Source: an uncultured Arenicella sp. (GTDB lineage Bacteria; Pseudomonadota; Gammaproteobacteria; Arenicellales; Arenicellaceae). From it: 58,415 nt of DNA. Made by a program: the position numbers and the translations under genes. How positions within the stretch are numbered: the first letter of the stretch is position 1; the number at the start of each line of letters is the position of its first letter. The notes under the pieces are model-generated. The model searched no databases, was not told the DNA's origin, and was given only the letters and a program-made list of their open reading frames with translations. Location of the stretch: contig CALINO010000080.1 of NCBI GenBank assembly GCA_938045295.1, positions 1-58,415 of the forward strand, written 5' to 3'. Shown here piece by piece: positions 19,025-27,856 of this stretch.

Positions 19025-20092
19025 ATGTCGCAAGCAACGTTTCAACCAACCATTCACCCTTGGAATCAAGAAGTTTGGCAGCAGCTAACACTTGAACCTG
19101 AACGTTCAAACCACGCCTTATTGTTTCACGGCAATCACGGTTTAGGCAAAAAAAGCCTGGCCACCGCACTGTCTCACTTTGTTCTAACAGACAACCATAG
19201 CCAGTCTGAAAACTTATTTTTGGCGGGTTCTCACCCAGATTTGCATGTCATCATGCCTGAAATCTTAATTGAAACGATTAAGAGTGCTGAATCAAAAACA
19301 AACGCTGAGCACGCATTAATGGCCAGCTACGCCGCGCGTTATAACGAACCTCACAGCGGCAAACCGCGTAAAACCATTACCATTGATCAAATCCGCAAGC
19401 TCTCAGGCGCATTGGCCACGCACCCTCACATCAGCCAGCACCGGGTAATCATTGTGTTTGCCGCCGACGCCATGAACCGAAATGCGGCCAACGCTCTACT
19501 TAAAAGCCTTGAAGAACCGCCATCCAATACCTTGTTTTTAATCGTTTCAGACGAAATTTCAACACTACCTAAAACAATACGCAGCCGTTGCAGTTTGGTA
19601 CCATTTAAAGCGCCAGAAAAAAACTTAGGGGCGTCTTGGTTAAAACAGCAAGCCGTAATGCCCGAGCAAGATTGCGACACCTTTTTAAGCATCGCCAATA
19701 ACCACCCATTGCAGGCTATTGAGCTGTTTGAAACCGATTACCTTACCAGCCTTAAGTCAGTATTAACCGACGTAAATCACCTGTGGATGCGCCGCATAGA
19801 CATCACCGCGGCGGCAAAAAAGTGGCAAGACCTTGATGCATCAACCAGTTTGGATATTCTGCAAAAACTAGGCACTGATTTATTGCGGCTTCAGTTAACC
19901 GACGAACCAAACGATTTGTTTTTTGTGGTGCAAAAGCCTTGGGTACAATCAAGCAGCAAAAAAGTAGGGCGCCAGTATTTAATTGAATTCATTGATGAAC
20001 TTATTCAAGCCAAGCGCATGCTGGCCACCACCGTTGACCCGCTTTTAGTCATGGAAACGGTGGCTCAAAAAGTATATAAGCTACCGAGCTAA
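19025..20092 (+). CDS. holB: DNA polymerase III delta' subunit
   Basis: The 355-residue clamp-loader subunit has the P-loop-like HGNHGLGKKSL and the conserved NALLKSLEEPPSNTLF and IRSRCSLV. In Escherichia coli delta' a four-Cys zinc module precedes HPD; here the corresponding part (LTDNHSQSENLFLAGSHPD) has no cysteine. About 25 extra residues lie between HPD and ITIDQIRKL. It supports loading of the beta clamp. Confidence 0.93.
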   Translation: MSQATFQPTIHPWNQEVWQQLTLEPERSNHALLFHGNHGLGKKSLATALSHFVLTDNHSQSENLFLAGSHPDLHVIMPEILIETIKSAESKTNAEHALMASYAARYNEPHSGKPRKTITIDQIRKLSGALATHPHISQHRVIIVFAADAMNRNAANALLKSLEEPPSNTLFLIVSDEISTLPKTIRSRCSLVPFKAPEKNLGASWLKQQAVMPEQDCDTFLSIANNHPLQAIELFETDYLTSLKSVLTDVNHLWMRRIDITAAAKKWQDLDASTSLDILQKLGTDLLRLQLTDEPNDLFFVVQKPWVQSSSKKVGRQYLIEFIDELIQAKRMLATTVDPLLVMETVAQKVYKLPS

Positions 20093-20172
20093 ATTTCGCA
20101 CTCCGAGAATATTTAACCAATAAATACAAAGATTTGTTGTACTAAGCTAGAAATGGCGGTATAAATCGGCTC

Positions 20173-20541
20173 ATGGCTAAAGAAAACGCAAAAAAGACCG
20201 ACGCATCTCGCAACTCCGTTATCTCTATCGCAATTAGAGATAAGCAAGCGTTGTATATGTCTTATATGCCGTTCATTGAGAATGGCGGTTTGTTTGTGCC
20301 AACCCAAAAAGACTATCACCTCGGTGATGAAATGTTTTTATTAGTCACCATCATGGATGAGCCCGACCCAACCCAAATATCTGGTAAAGTGGTATGGGTT
20401 ACTCCACCCGGCGCTATTGGTAACCGGCCAAGAGGGGTTGGTATTCAATTTTTAGGCGACAGCGCAATGAACACTGTTCGTTTAATAGAATCTAAATTAG
20501 GTGCGTCAATATCATTAACGCGCAGCACGCATACAATGTAA
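20173..20541 (+). CDS. pilZ: Type IV pilus-associated PilZ protein
   Basis: A small 122-residue PilZ-domain protein. It lacks the RxxxR c-di-GMP motif at its N-terminus, as the founding PilZ of Pseudomonas does, and carries ENGGLFVPT and the C-terminal GIQFLG. It occupies the conserved position between holB and tatD. It is required for type IV pilus assembly in its family, probably by protein contact rather than c-di-GMP binding. Confidence 0.88.
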   Translation: MAKENAKKTDASRNSVISIAIRDKQALYMSYMPFIENGGLFVPTQKDYHLGDEMFLLVTIMDEPDPTQISGKVVWVTPPGAIGNRPRGVGIQFLGDSAMNTVRLIESKLGASISLTRSTHTM

Positions 20542-20622
20542 GCTCTTATTTGTTGCCATGTACTGCGTGGTGACACTTCATATTTTCCTCGCTCCTAAAA
20601 ACCATTTTTTGACACAAAAACA

Positions 20623-21396
20623 ATGATGTTAGTTGACTCTCATTGCCACATCAATTTCGACGAACTGTCGGCTCGATTACCCGAAATATTGCAAAACGCG
20701 AAAGACAACGACGTTTCACACATGCTGTGCGTGTCAGTCACCTTAGAAGACTTTCCGCAAGTAAAAGCACTGGCCGATCAATACCCGCATATTTTTGCTT
20801 CCGTTGGTGTGCACCCTTGTTATCAAGAAGTAAAAGACCCCAGCGTCGAAGAACTGGTCGAAATAGGGCAGAACAGCAACATTGTGGCCATTGGTGAAAC
20901 AGGCTTAGACTACTTTCGCGTTGAAGACCAAGACATGACGTGGCAGCAGGAACGCTTTATACGGCACATTCACGCGGCAAAAACGGTGAATAAACCATTA
21001 ATTATTCACACGCGAAACGCCGCCGATGACACCATGCGCATGCTCAAAGAAGAGGGCGCCGACACCTGTAGAGGCGTTATGCATTGTTTCGCCGAAGACT
21101 GGGATGTGGCCAAAAAAGCCCTAGATTTAGGCTTTTACATCTCTTTTTCAGGCATTGTCACCTTCAAAAGTGCCACAAACGTGCAAGAAGTGGCAAGAAA
21201 ATGCCCATTAGGCCGCGTTTTGGTTGAAACCGATTCACCGTACCTGGCACCGGTTCCACTGCGTGGCAAAACCAATGAGCCAGCGTATGTTAGGCACACA
21301 GCTCAATTTGTGGCTGACCTAAAAGGTGTAGATCTACCAACATTAGCCGAAGCAACAAGTAATAATTTCTTTGAGTTGTTCCCCGCCCAGAGATAG
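20623..21396 (+). CDS. TatD-family metal-dependent deoxyribonuclease/hydrolase
   Basis: A 257-residue TIM-barrel hydrolase beginning LVDSHCHINFD (metal-binding HxH). Further ligands are the Glu in AIGETGLDY, the His in IIHTRNA, the His in GVMHCFAEDW and the Asp in LVETDSPYLAP. It closest resembles the YcfH paralogue that lies downstream of pilZ in Pseudomonas-like genomes. Biological substrate is uncertain. Confidence 0.92.
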   Translation: MMLVDSHCHINFDELSARLPEILQNAKDNDVSHMLCVSVTLEDFPQVKALADQYPHIFASVGVHPCYQEVKDPSVEELVEIGQNSNIVAIGETGLDYFRVEDQDMTWQQERFIRHIHAAKTVNKPLIIHTRNAADDTMRMLKEEGADTCRGVMHCFAEDWDVAKKALDLGFYISFSGIVTFKSATNVQEVARKCPLGRVLVETDSPYLAPVPLRGKTNEPAYVRHTAQFVADLKGVDLPTLAEATSNNFFELFPAQR

Positions 21397-21519
21397 CCTT
21401 TATACAACCACACCTGTAGAAAAAGCGTCTATCGAAAAAATAGAGGCTGGCGATAAAAAAATCATTCAAATAATGCTATAACCTGCGGTTAATAAAACCA
21501 AAAAGCAGGAAAGAGCTGA

Positions 21520-23166
21520 ATGAATTCACCGACCACTGAAAATTCCACCACTCAGAAAGGTTTTTTAGCTTGGGTTGAGCGCACAGGAAACGCGTTACCA
21601 GACCCGGTATTTTTATTTGTCTATTTAATACTGGCTATTATCATCATATCGGCGTTATCGGCGGCTTTTGGTGTGTCAGAAACACTCAGCCCGCAAATTC
21701 TTTCTGGCATGCCAGACGCACAAAAAGCCCGATTTGGAATAGGGGATGATGGCACTATCATGGCGCAAAGCATGTTGTCTGCGGCCAACCTTCAGCGCTT
21801 GTTCGTTGAAATGCCGAAAACATTCACCCATTTTCACCCATTGGGCATGGTGCTAACGGTCATGCTAGGGGCCGGTGTTGCTGAGCGAAGCGGGCTATTT
21901 GGAACCGCCATGCGAGCCGCTGTTGGTAACGCGCCTAAATACCTATTAACACCATTGGTGGCCTTTATTGCAATGATGGGCAACCTCGCAGCCGATGCCG
22001 CTTACGTGGTATTGATTCCACTGGCTGCGTTAGTATTTGTTGCCGCAGGCCGGCACCCAATCGCGGGCATCGCGGCTGCATTTGCGGGTGTGTCGGGCGG
22101 TTTTTCAGCCAACTTAGTGATGGGTCAGCTCGATGCGTTGTTACTTGGCATTACTGCCGAAGCCGCAAATATCTTAGTCGCCGATTACCCGGTTAATATC
22201 GCAGGCAATTGGTACTTTATTGCTGTAATGCTGCTTATTTACGTGCCCGTTATTTGGTACGTCACTGACAAAGTCATCGAACCAAAGCTCGCCCCCTGGG
22301 ACACCGATGCTCAGCAGACCAATTTAAATAATACCGAGGTAAAACAGAATCTTACTAATGAAGAGAAGAGGGGACTCAAGTGGGCTGGTTTAGCGCTTTT
22401 AGGGGTGATTTTGGTTTGGTTAGCGCTCACATTCGGCCCAGGCACACCGCTGGTAAATGAAGGTGCCTGCCCTGATGCACAATTAGCCGCCGGCGGATGC
22501 TCATTTCAGGCTCGCCTGACACCATTTTATCAATCACTGATTGGCGGTTTCTTCTTCTTGTTTATCGTCAGCGCTTGGGCTTATGGTGCGGCAGTTGGCA
22601 CGGTAAAAGGGCACAGAGACATTGTTAAAATGATGTCCGAAGCCATGAAAGACATGGGCTACTACTTGGTATTAGTGTTCGCCGCCGCACACTTTGTTGC
22701 CATGTTTAATTGGTCTAATTTGGGGCTAATTTTCGCCATAAAAGGCGCCGCGGCCATCGAGGCATCGCAACTGCCCATTTATGCCGTGCTCGGGCTAATG
22801 GTGTTATTTGCCGCCGTTCTTAACTTATTTGTGGGTTCGGCAAGCGCTAAATGGGCTTTTTTAGCACCCGTTGTGGTGCCCATGTTGATGCTGTCAGGCA
22901 TTAGCCCAGAGATGGCAACAGCCGCGTATCGGGTTGGTGATGGCGCCACCAATATCATTACACCACTGATGTTTTACTTTCCGCTAGTGCTCACGTTTGC
23001 TAATCGGTGGCAATCAAACTTTGGCATTGGCAGCTTAACCGCAACGATGATTCCATATTCAGTTTGGATGCTTATAACAGGCCTAATACTAACGATGATA
23101 TGGGCAGCGCTGGGGTTACCACTCGGTGGTGGCGCTACCGTTGAATTCAGTATGCCAACTCAATAA
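21520..23166 (+). CDS. AbgT-family transporter
   Basis: The 548-residue multi-helix inner-membrane protein begins GFLAWVERTGNALPDPVFLFVYL. Typical AbgT features are GVSGGFSANLVMGQLDALL and GDGATNIITPLMFYFPLVL. Family members import p-aminobenzoyl-glutamate or export p-aminobenzoate and sulfonamides. Which direction applies here cannot be read. A GGA ribosome-binding site precedes the ATG and a terminator follows the stop. Confidence 0.93.
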   Translation: MNSPTTENSTTQKGFLAWVERTGNALPDPVFLFVYLILAIIIISALSAAFGVSETLSPQILSGMPDAQKARFGIGDDGTIMAQSMLSAANLQRLFVEMPKTFTHFHPLGMVLTVMLGAGVAERSGLFGTAMRAAVGNAPKYLLTPLVAFIAMMGNLAADAAYVVLIPLAALVFVAAGRHPIAGIAAAFAGVSGGFSANLVMGQLDALLLGITAEAANILVADYPVNIAGNWYFIAVMLLIYVPVIWYVTDKVIEPKLAPWDTDAQQTNLNNTEVKQNLTNEEKRGLKWAGLALLGVILVWLALTFGPGTPLVNEGACPDAQLAAGGCSFQARLTPFYQSLIGGFFFLFIVSAWAYGAAVGTVKGHRDIVKMMSEAMKDMGYYLVLVFAAAHFVAMFNWSNLGLIFAIKGAAAIEASQLPIYAVLGLMVLFAAVLNLFVGSASAKWAFLAPVVVPMLMLSGISPEMATAAYRVGDGATNIITPLMFYFPLVLTFANRWQSNFGIGSLTATMIPYSVWMLITGLILTMIWAALGLPLGGGATVEFSMPTQ

Positions 23167-23198
23167 TCAATCAAACACGTAAATTTGGACTGCGAATA

Positions 23199-23219
23199 GG
23201 GCGCCTATGCGCCCTTTTT
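23199..23219 (+). terminator. Rho-independent terminator after the AbgT gene
   Basis: A 6-bp stem GGGCGC with GCGCCC has loop CTAT and is followed by five T. It lies 33 bases after the stop codon. Confidence 0.85.
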
Positions 23220-23480
23220 GCTGCTTAAATTTCAAATAAGCAAATCTAAAATAATCTCTATTTGACGCTAAAAAGCCCTAAATTGATCAAAAAAACGCTC
23301 AACTCTGGCATTTTCTACCTAAGAATATCGGTAAACACGCGCTGATATTCACGACACAGGCGCGCTTTTTAAGTCTTTTTGCGTTGAGACTAAGCCAAGA
23401 ACAAATCAGCCTCTGGGTTTTTCGGCTATACGATCCGCTGAAACAGACTCAGGTTTGCTGCGCATAATTGACGAAAAACT
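23220..23480. other. AT-rich non-coding stretch at the edge of the mobile region
   Basis: No supported gene is seen between the terminator and the small ORF at 23481. A + strand frame is open for about 57 codons up to 23467 but has no ATG or ribosome-binding site. From here to about 26.0 kb base composition is more AT-rich than the fab block. Confidence 0.5.
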
Positions 23481-23597
23481 CTAAGCTTCCACAAAAAGAT
23501 CATTCAGCCGACGCTGCATATTTACATCTCGCTTATACCTAAGACGTTCGTTCTTTTTTTCTTCGTAAACAAAATTTATTTCAAGCTGATGTGTCAT
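23481..23597 (-). CDS. 38-residue basic small protein (putative)
   Basis: The frame reads MTHQLEINFVYEEKKNERL... and ends LNDLFVEA, 38 residues rich in Lys, Arg and Glu. A very strong Shine-Dalgarno (GGGAGGG) lies just before the ATG, which is the main reason to call it. It lies in the region of gene fragments around the integrase. No family is recognised. It could be a phage-type small regulator or the remnant of a longer protein. Confidence 0.5.
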   Translation of the reverse strand: MTHQLEINFVYEEKKNERLRYKRDVNMQRRLNDLFVEA

Positions 23598-23807
23598 TGA
23601 CCCTCCCATATAAGTGTTTTTTATTTGATCTAAAATATTAGGTTGTTTATTTAAGTTCATGAAAAATATAAAAAATAACTTAATGTAACTTCTTATGTAT
23701 GGGTCAAGACTCCTATGAAATGCAAATATTCATATATGCGCATAATATATATTATGTTAAATAACTGATTTAAACAGTATTGAGTGACTGTACTTTTTGA
23801 GATTTTT

Positions 23808-23868
23808 CACATAGGTTTTGATTTTCTTTCCACATGGCTTTTGATTTTTCACATGGCAATTGATTACG
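23808..23868. repeat. Three imperfect direct repeats
   Basis: Copies beginning at 23808, 23831 and 23850 share CACATRGNTTTTGATTTT-like sequence (the third degenerates to CACATGGCAATTGATTAC). Spacing is 23 then 19 bases. They lie just before the ParS-like fragment and could be operator sites, recombinase arm sites or iterons. Confidence 0.5.
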
Positions 23869-23879
23869 TTGACCTCTAG

Positions 23880-24110
23880 CTGTTTCCCTCCTTCCAGTTT
23901 GAAAACGCGAAGCCGTTGAAGATTATTTCGAGAGTCTTGGAAAGATTTCCAGATGATATGACTCCGTGGCAGACAGCTTTTTGGTTCTCGACATCCAATG
24001 GCTATCTTGATGGCAAAATCCCGCAGGAGTGCCTAAATGATATTGGCGGACTTCTTTTGTTGCTGAGCAAGAAGCGGCCAAAATCTTTGGCTGACGACAA
24101 TTCGAATTAG
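23880..24110 (+). pseudogene. Fragment of an Xre/MbcA/ParS-type antitoxin C-terminal domain (putative)
   Basis: The frame is open from 23880 to a stop at 24108-24110, with no ATG and only a TTG at 23916. The translation contains KPLKIISRVLERFPDDMTPW and AFWFSTSNGYLDGKIPQECL, which resembles the toxin-binding domain of ParS/MbcA-type antitoxins (W..A.W....N.yLdG..P...L). The N-terminal helix-turn-helix part is missing, so I read it as a truncated relic. Those antitoxins neutralise RES toxins. The RES gene at the window start is 23.5 kb away, so they are probably not partners. Confidence 0.45.
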
Positions 24111-24162
24111 CTCGTCTCAATCTTAAATTTTTTCAGCGCATTGTTTTACTCCTGACCTTTGA

Positions 24163-24306
24163 CTACACTTCTGGGCCCAGTATTTCTTTGCCAACACTAG
24201 AGTCGAGCCATTCTCGATCCTCATTCTCCGTTTTATAGTCGTCAGATTTTAAGCCTTTTAACATTTGCTCTAAACTCAGCTTTGGGTCACTTTTATCGTC
24301 GCTCAT
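24163..24306 (-). CDS. 47-residue MazE-tail-like microprotein (putative)
   Basis: The frame starts ATG at 24306 with a GGG-containing site upstream and encodes 47 acidic residues. LSLEQMLKGLKSDD followed by EDREWLDSSVGKEI resembles the toxin-neutralising C-terminal tail of MazE/PemI antitoxins, without their AbrB-type DNA-binding domain. It starts 9 bases after the integrase stop on the same strand, so they are likely cotranscribed. It may be a free-standing antitoxin or a recombinase accessory factor; the similarity is by eye. Confidence 0.5.
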   Translation of the reverse strand: MSDDKSDPKLSLEQMLKGLKSDDYKTENEDREWLDSSVGKEILGPEV

Positions 24307-24315
24307 ATTTACCCT

Positions 24316-25293
24316 TTAGATTAATTTAGCCATCCCGTGAACAGCGTTATTTTTTAGCGAATTTCTTGTATCGTAGTATTTGACCATTTCGACCGTTGAG
24401 TGGCCCGTGGCGTTAATAATAGAAATGAAGTCTTCCTTGTTATTAAGTGCCATTTCAATAAATGATTTACGAAATGAATGTGGTGTCGCATTCTTACCAT
24501 TTGCGACTTTAGCTACGACTCGTTTAACCAAGGTGTAGACGTAAGAAGAATTCAAAGGTTTATCTAGCCGTTTTGTCGCATTATTTCTTACTGGTGAAAA
24601 TACGTAATCTGAAATATGGATGTATTCATCTCGATACCAGTTTAAATGATCCAGCAAGCTTTTTGGCAATGGTAAAAGCTTGTAAGAGCCGCCTTTTTGA
24701 AAAACGTTTACGCTGGAAGCGCCTTGGTCGATATCACTCCACTTAAGCCCCACCAATTCATTTCTGCGCAATGCTAATACTGATAAGCAACAGAACGCTA
24801 AGTAATCTCGAAACGCTGTTTGTGACTTTTTGCGACCTTTAGACATATGATTTAAGACATCTATGACTTCTGATCGCGTCAAACTTGGCGTCGTGCTTTT
24901 TCTATCGAATTTATGTGCTTGATACTGATCAAGCGGATTTTTAGGATAGTTATAAGCGTGCATCAGATATTTGAAAAAGCTCGATAATGAATACGCTTTG
25001 CGGTTAACCGTTTTTGAATTAATCGGCCTCCTCGTTTCATCATCATAATCGGTCGCGGTTTCTAGGAAGTCTTGAATTTGAGAGACGAGTTCAAAAAACG
25101 GTATCAGGCCTAATTCATTTAGCGTTTTTACATTAATAGACTCAAACAAGTCAGCAATATCTCGGGAATACGCGCGCCGCGTATTTTTTGAGCGCTTAGT
25201 AGCAACAAACTCATCAATTACGTTGTCTATGTCAATTGTTTCGCTATTTTCAACAATAGTCGTTTCAGAGCTTAAAATTAGGTCTTTTTTCAT
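24316..25293 (-). CDS. Tyrosine recombinase / phage-type integrase
   Basis: A 325-residue recombinase with an N-terminal SAM-like core-binding domain (about residues 20-130) and a catalytic domain. Catalytic residues visible are Arg in LRRNELVGLKW, His-x-x-Arg in TPHSFRKSF, the box II His in GHSTVEMVKYYD, and the nucleophile Tyr in that same motif. It is the only intact mobility gene here. No att site or element boundary could be identified. Confidence 0.9.
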   Translation of the reverse strand: MKKDLILSSETTIVENSETIDIDNVIDEFVATKRSKNTRRAYSRDIADLFESINVKTLNELGLIPFFELVSQIQDFLETATDYDDETRRPINSKTVNRKAYSLSSFFKYLMHAYNYPKNPLDQYQAHKFDRKSTTPSLTRSEVIDVLNHMSKGRKKSQTAFRDYLAFCCLSVLALRRNELVGLKWSDIDQGASSVNVFQKGGSYKLLPLPKSLLDHLNWYRDEYIHISDYVFSPVRNNATKRLDKPLNSSYVYTLVKRVVAKVANGKNATPHSFRKSFIEMALNNKEDFISIINATGHSTVEMVKYYDTRNSLKNNAVHGMAKLI

Positions 25294-25372
25294 GCTAAAA
25301 ATATAGCATAATTTAATGCTGATAATTCAAGTTATCAGTATTAAATATAGATCAGAATTTTTGAGGTGAAAA

Positions 25373-25669
25373 TCATCGCTGCGCCTTATAAACAAGGTCT
25401 TCACCACTTTCTACATCGATCGAACTTTGAATCGTCCAATGAGCATTTAGTCGGTATCTTAAAAAAGGCGCCTGCAAAGAACTTATAAAGTTATCGGCAT
25501 AACCAACATCAAGCTTAGAGCTAATCTTGGTCGCCAGTGATACCTTTTCTTTGAGCATATCAGTGTCAACTGACACATCTAGCTTGTCGACCTCAAGATA
25601 GCCGGCCACTGAGTCTTGAATAGCTTCGAACCGCGAGCTATTTGTCTGCCCTCCTCTTAGTGCGCACAA
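25373..25669 (-). pseudogene. C-terminal fragment of a TamB-like (DUF490) protein
   Basis: About 98 residues are open. LATKISSKLDVGYADNF, followed by FLRYRLNAHWTIQSSIDVE and EDLVYKAQR, follows the pattern of the extreme C-terminus of TamB, where the protein ends in a beta-taco repeat (GKyLs..lyvgY...LRYrLs..wtlq.esG...DLvY). TamB is normally above 1,000 residues and lies next to tamA; neither is here. No ATG or ribosome-binding site supports an independent gene, so it is likely debris left by a rearrangement. Confidence 0.6.
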
Positions 25670-26013
25670 ACAACAACAACGAAAAAAAACACCTCAGCCA
25701 AGTAAGTAGAGTTAAAAATAGCGATGCTGATCCGTTTGAACGCATCGGCGCTACTGAGTGGCTTCAACCGACAATTTAGGGTTTGAGATATCATGCCGGA
25801 GTAGATAGCCAAATGGCTTTAACGCGTTTTGGGCTTGAATCGGAGCATTCTCTAAGATTCAAAATCAAATCGTTAAATACAAGCTTTATCAACGAATTCT
25901 ATATTCTTAATATTCAAATAAATAGATTATCAATAAAGCTAAGCTTCTGTAAGCTGTGACTTTCAGTTATTTAGTCAGTTACTCAACTCTCTTCCTACCG
26001 TCAGGACAAAACT
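25670..26013. other. Intergenic stretch without a recognised gene
   Basis: The 344 bases hold AT-rich sequence and the promoter region of the SDR gene. A GGA before the ATG at 26014 is its likely ribosome-binding site. Nothing else was supported. Confidence 0.5.
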
Positions 26014-26850
26014 ATGAAACATGAAAAACTAAAAGCAACCGTTCTAATCACCGGTTCTACTGATGGTATTGGTAAGGCGACCGCAGAAGCTTTGGTAGAT
26101 CAAGGGCATAGAGTTTTGATACACGGCCGCAATCAAGCGAAACTCGATAAAGTCAAAGCTGAGCTAAGTGAGCGAAACTCGTCGGTCGACATCGATGCCT
26201 ATTCGGCAGACTTGTCTGACTCTGCGCAGGTCAAGCAACTCGCATCAACGATATCGGCCGAGCACAAAAGCATCGATGTGTTAATTAATAATGCGGGGGT
26301 ATTTAAAGTTCCAAACAAAAATTCCGATAACGGCATCGACATACGCTTTGCAGTCAACACCATCGCCCCTTACCTGCTCACACTAAAATTACTCGAGCGC
26401 TTAGGAGCATCAGGTCGAGTGGTCAACCTATCTTCCGCCGCGCAAGATACCGTCGACACTGCCGACATTGAAGCTTTAGGTGAAGCAAACCGCTTGAGTG
26501 ATAACAACGCTTATGCACAGAGCAAATTAGCACTGACCATGTGGTCACGTTACCTTGCTGAACAATTAGGCGACCAAGGCCCCGCTATTATTGCCGTGAA
26601 TCCGGCGTCTTTTTTAGGCAGCAATATGGTTAAAGAAGCGTACGGACAAGAAGGCAAGGACTTGCAAATTGGCGTTGATATTTTAATCAAAGCGTCTCTT
26701 TCAGATGAATTTTCTGCCGCCTCAGGTTTGTACTATGACAACGACAAAGGGGCATTCAGCGCCCCACACCCAGATGCGCTAGATCCTGTAAAGAATAAGG
26801 CCATTACTGACAAAATTGAAAAAATTCTGCGCCAAAAAGAATCCGCATGA
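26014..26850 (+). CDS. SDR-family NAD(P)-dependent oxidoreductase
   Basis: The 278-residue protein has the SDR cofactor motif TGSTDGIGKATA, INNAGVF, the catalytic Ser in VNLSSAAQ and Tyr-x3-Lys in YAQSKLAL. It belongs to the extended retinol-dehydrogenase/WWOX-like group by the motif arrangement. It ends two bases before the convergent LysR gene. Substrate unknown; it may respond to the LysR regulator or the nearby quinone reductase. Confidence 0.87.
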   Translation: MKHEKLKATVLITGSTDGIGKATAEALVDQGHRVLIHGRNQAKLDKVKAELSERNSSVDIDAYSADLSDSAQVKQLASTISAEHKSIDVLINNAGVFKVPNKNSDNGIDIRFAVNTIAPYLLTLKLLERLGASGRVVNLSSAAQDTVDTADIEALGEANRLSDNNAYAQSKLALTMWSRYLAEQLGDQGPAIIAVNPASFLGSNMVKEAYGQEGKDLQIGVDILIKASLSDEFSAASGLYYDNDKGAFSAPHPDALDPVKNKAITDKIEKILRQKESA

Positions 26851-26852
26851 AG

Positions 26853-27749
26853 TTAATGCACTTCCCAATACGGTCGATCACCATATAACTTTACAAAGAA
26901 GTCGATAAACGCTCGCACTTTAGGTGCGAGCAAGCGCGAACTTGGGTACACCGCCCAAATAGCGGTATCACTCACTAACGGAAAACCTTCAAGCACTGGC
27001 ACTAACTCACCACGCTTGAGCTCTTCATACGCACACCAAACCGAGCAGATGGTAATGCCTATTCCTCTGGCACAAGCATCTCGCACGGCCTCACCATTGT
27101 CCATGCGCAATAGGTTTCTGGGTTTTATTCTTTGCTGACCTTCGGGCGTCTCAAATGACCATTCCTCTAAGCCCATTAATCCAATGCAGTCTCTCGCTAC
27201 CAAGTCGTCAATCGATTCTGGCTCACCGTGCTTTTTTAAATAAGTGGGTGACGCACAAAGTATGCGGTTGTCACATGCAAGCTTGCGCGCGACTAATGAG
27301 GAGTCGTTTAAACTTGAGTTTCTGATCGCAATATCAAAGCCACCTTCAACCATATCGATAATCGAATCACTGAGCCGTAAGTCCAGCGTCAAATCTGGGT
27401 AGCATGCTAAGAAATCATTTAACGCTGGGACAATATGCATTCGCCCAAACGATGCCGGTGCGGTAATGCGAAGCGTGCCTTGAGGCGAAACACTGCCAGA
27501 CCCAATCGACGCCCGGGCGAGCTCAACACTGGCAATCACCTCTTGCGCGTGTGGCAAAAAATCAATGCCCTCTTCAGTTAAAGAAACTTGGCGCGTGGTT
27601 CGATGGATCAACCTGACCCCCAAGCCTTCTTCTAGCTTATTAATGTGTGCACTTGATACCGCTGGAGATAAGCCCAATTCTTTGCCTGCCATACTAATGT
27701 TATTGGTTACGGCAATTCGAACAAACAGCTTGAGATGGTCAATGTTCAT
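26853..27749 (-). CDS. LysR-family transcriptional regulator
   Basis: A 298-residue LTTR. The N-terminal wHTH is clear (LKLFVRIAVTNNISMAGKELGLSPAVSSAHI, RLIHRTTRQVSLTEEG), followed by a substrate-binding domain (GTLRITAPASFGRMHIVPAL). It resembles the AaeR/PgrR-like group. The ATG at 27749 is used; the earlier frame start is TTG. Divergent from the quinone-reductase gene, 107 bases away, which is its probable target. Confidence 0.9.
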   Translation of the reverse strand: MNIDHLKLFVRIAVTNNISMAGKELGLSPAVSSAHINKLEEGLGVRLIHRTTRQVSLTEEGIDFLPHAQEVIASVELARASIGSGSVSPQGTLRITAPASFGRMHIVPALNDFLACYPDLTLDLRLSDSIIDMVEGGFDIAIRNSSLNDSSLVARKLACDNRILCASPTYLKKHGEPESIDDLVARDCIGLMGLEEWSFETPEGQQRIKPRNLLRMDNGEAVRDACARGIGITICSVWCAYEELKRGELVPVLEGFPLVSDTAIWAVYPSSRLLAPKVRAFIDFFVKLYGDRPYWEVH

Positions 27750-27856
27750 TATCAATAAAAACTATAAATTGAATATCGAATAACCAATATTATCATTCAA
27801 AAGTTTTTAAATTATAGTTTCGGTGAAATAAACACACGTTAAGGGAAAGTTTTAAT

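Noticed and set aside
23280-23467. Plus-strand open frame of about 57 codons ending QVCCA
   Set aside because: No start codon or ribosome-binding site, and no recognisable family; probably chance.
1-24110. RES toxin at the left edge paired with the ParS-like fragment at 23880
   Set aside because: They are over 23 kb apart; family partners are adjacent, so the fragment belongs to a different system.
25710-25800. Short open frame ending GFNRQFRV on the + strand
   Set aside because: It starts after a stop and covers about 25 codons; not enough to assign to a transposase tail.
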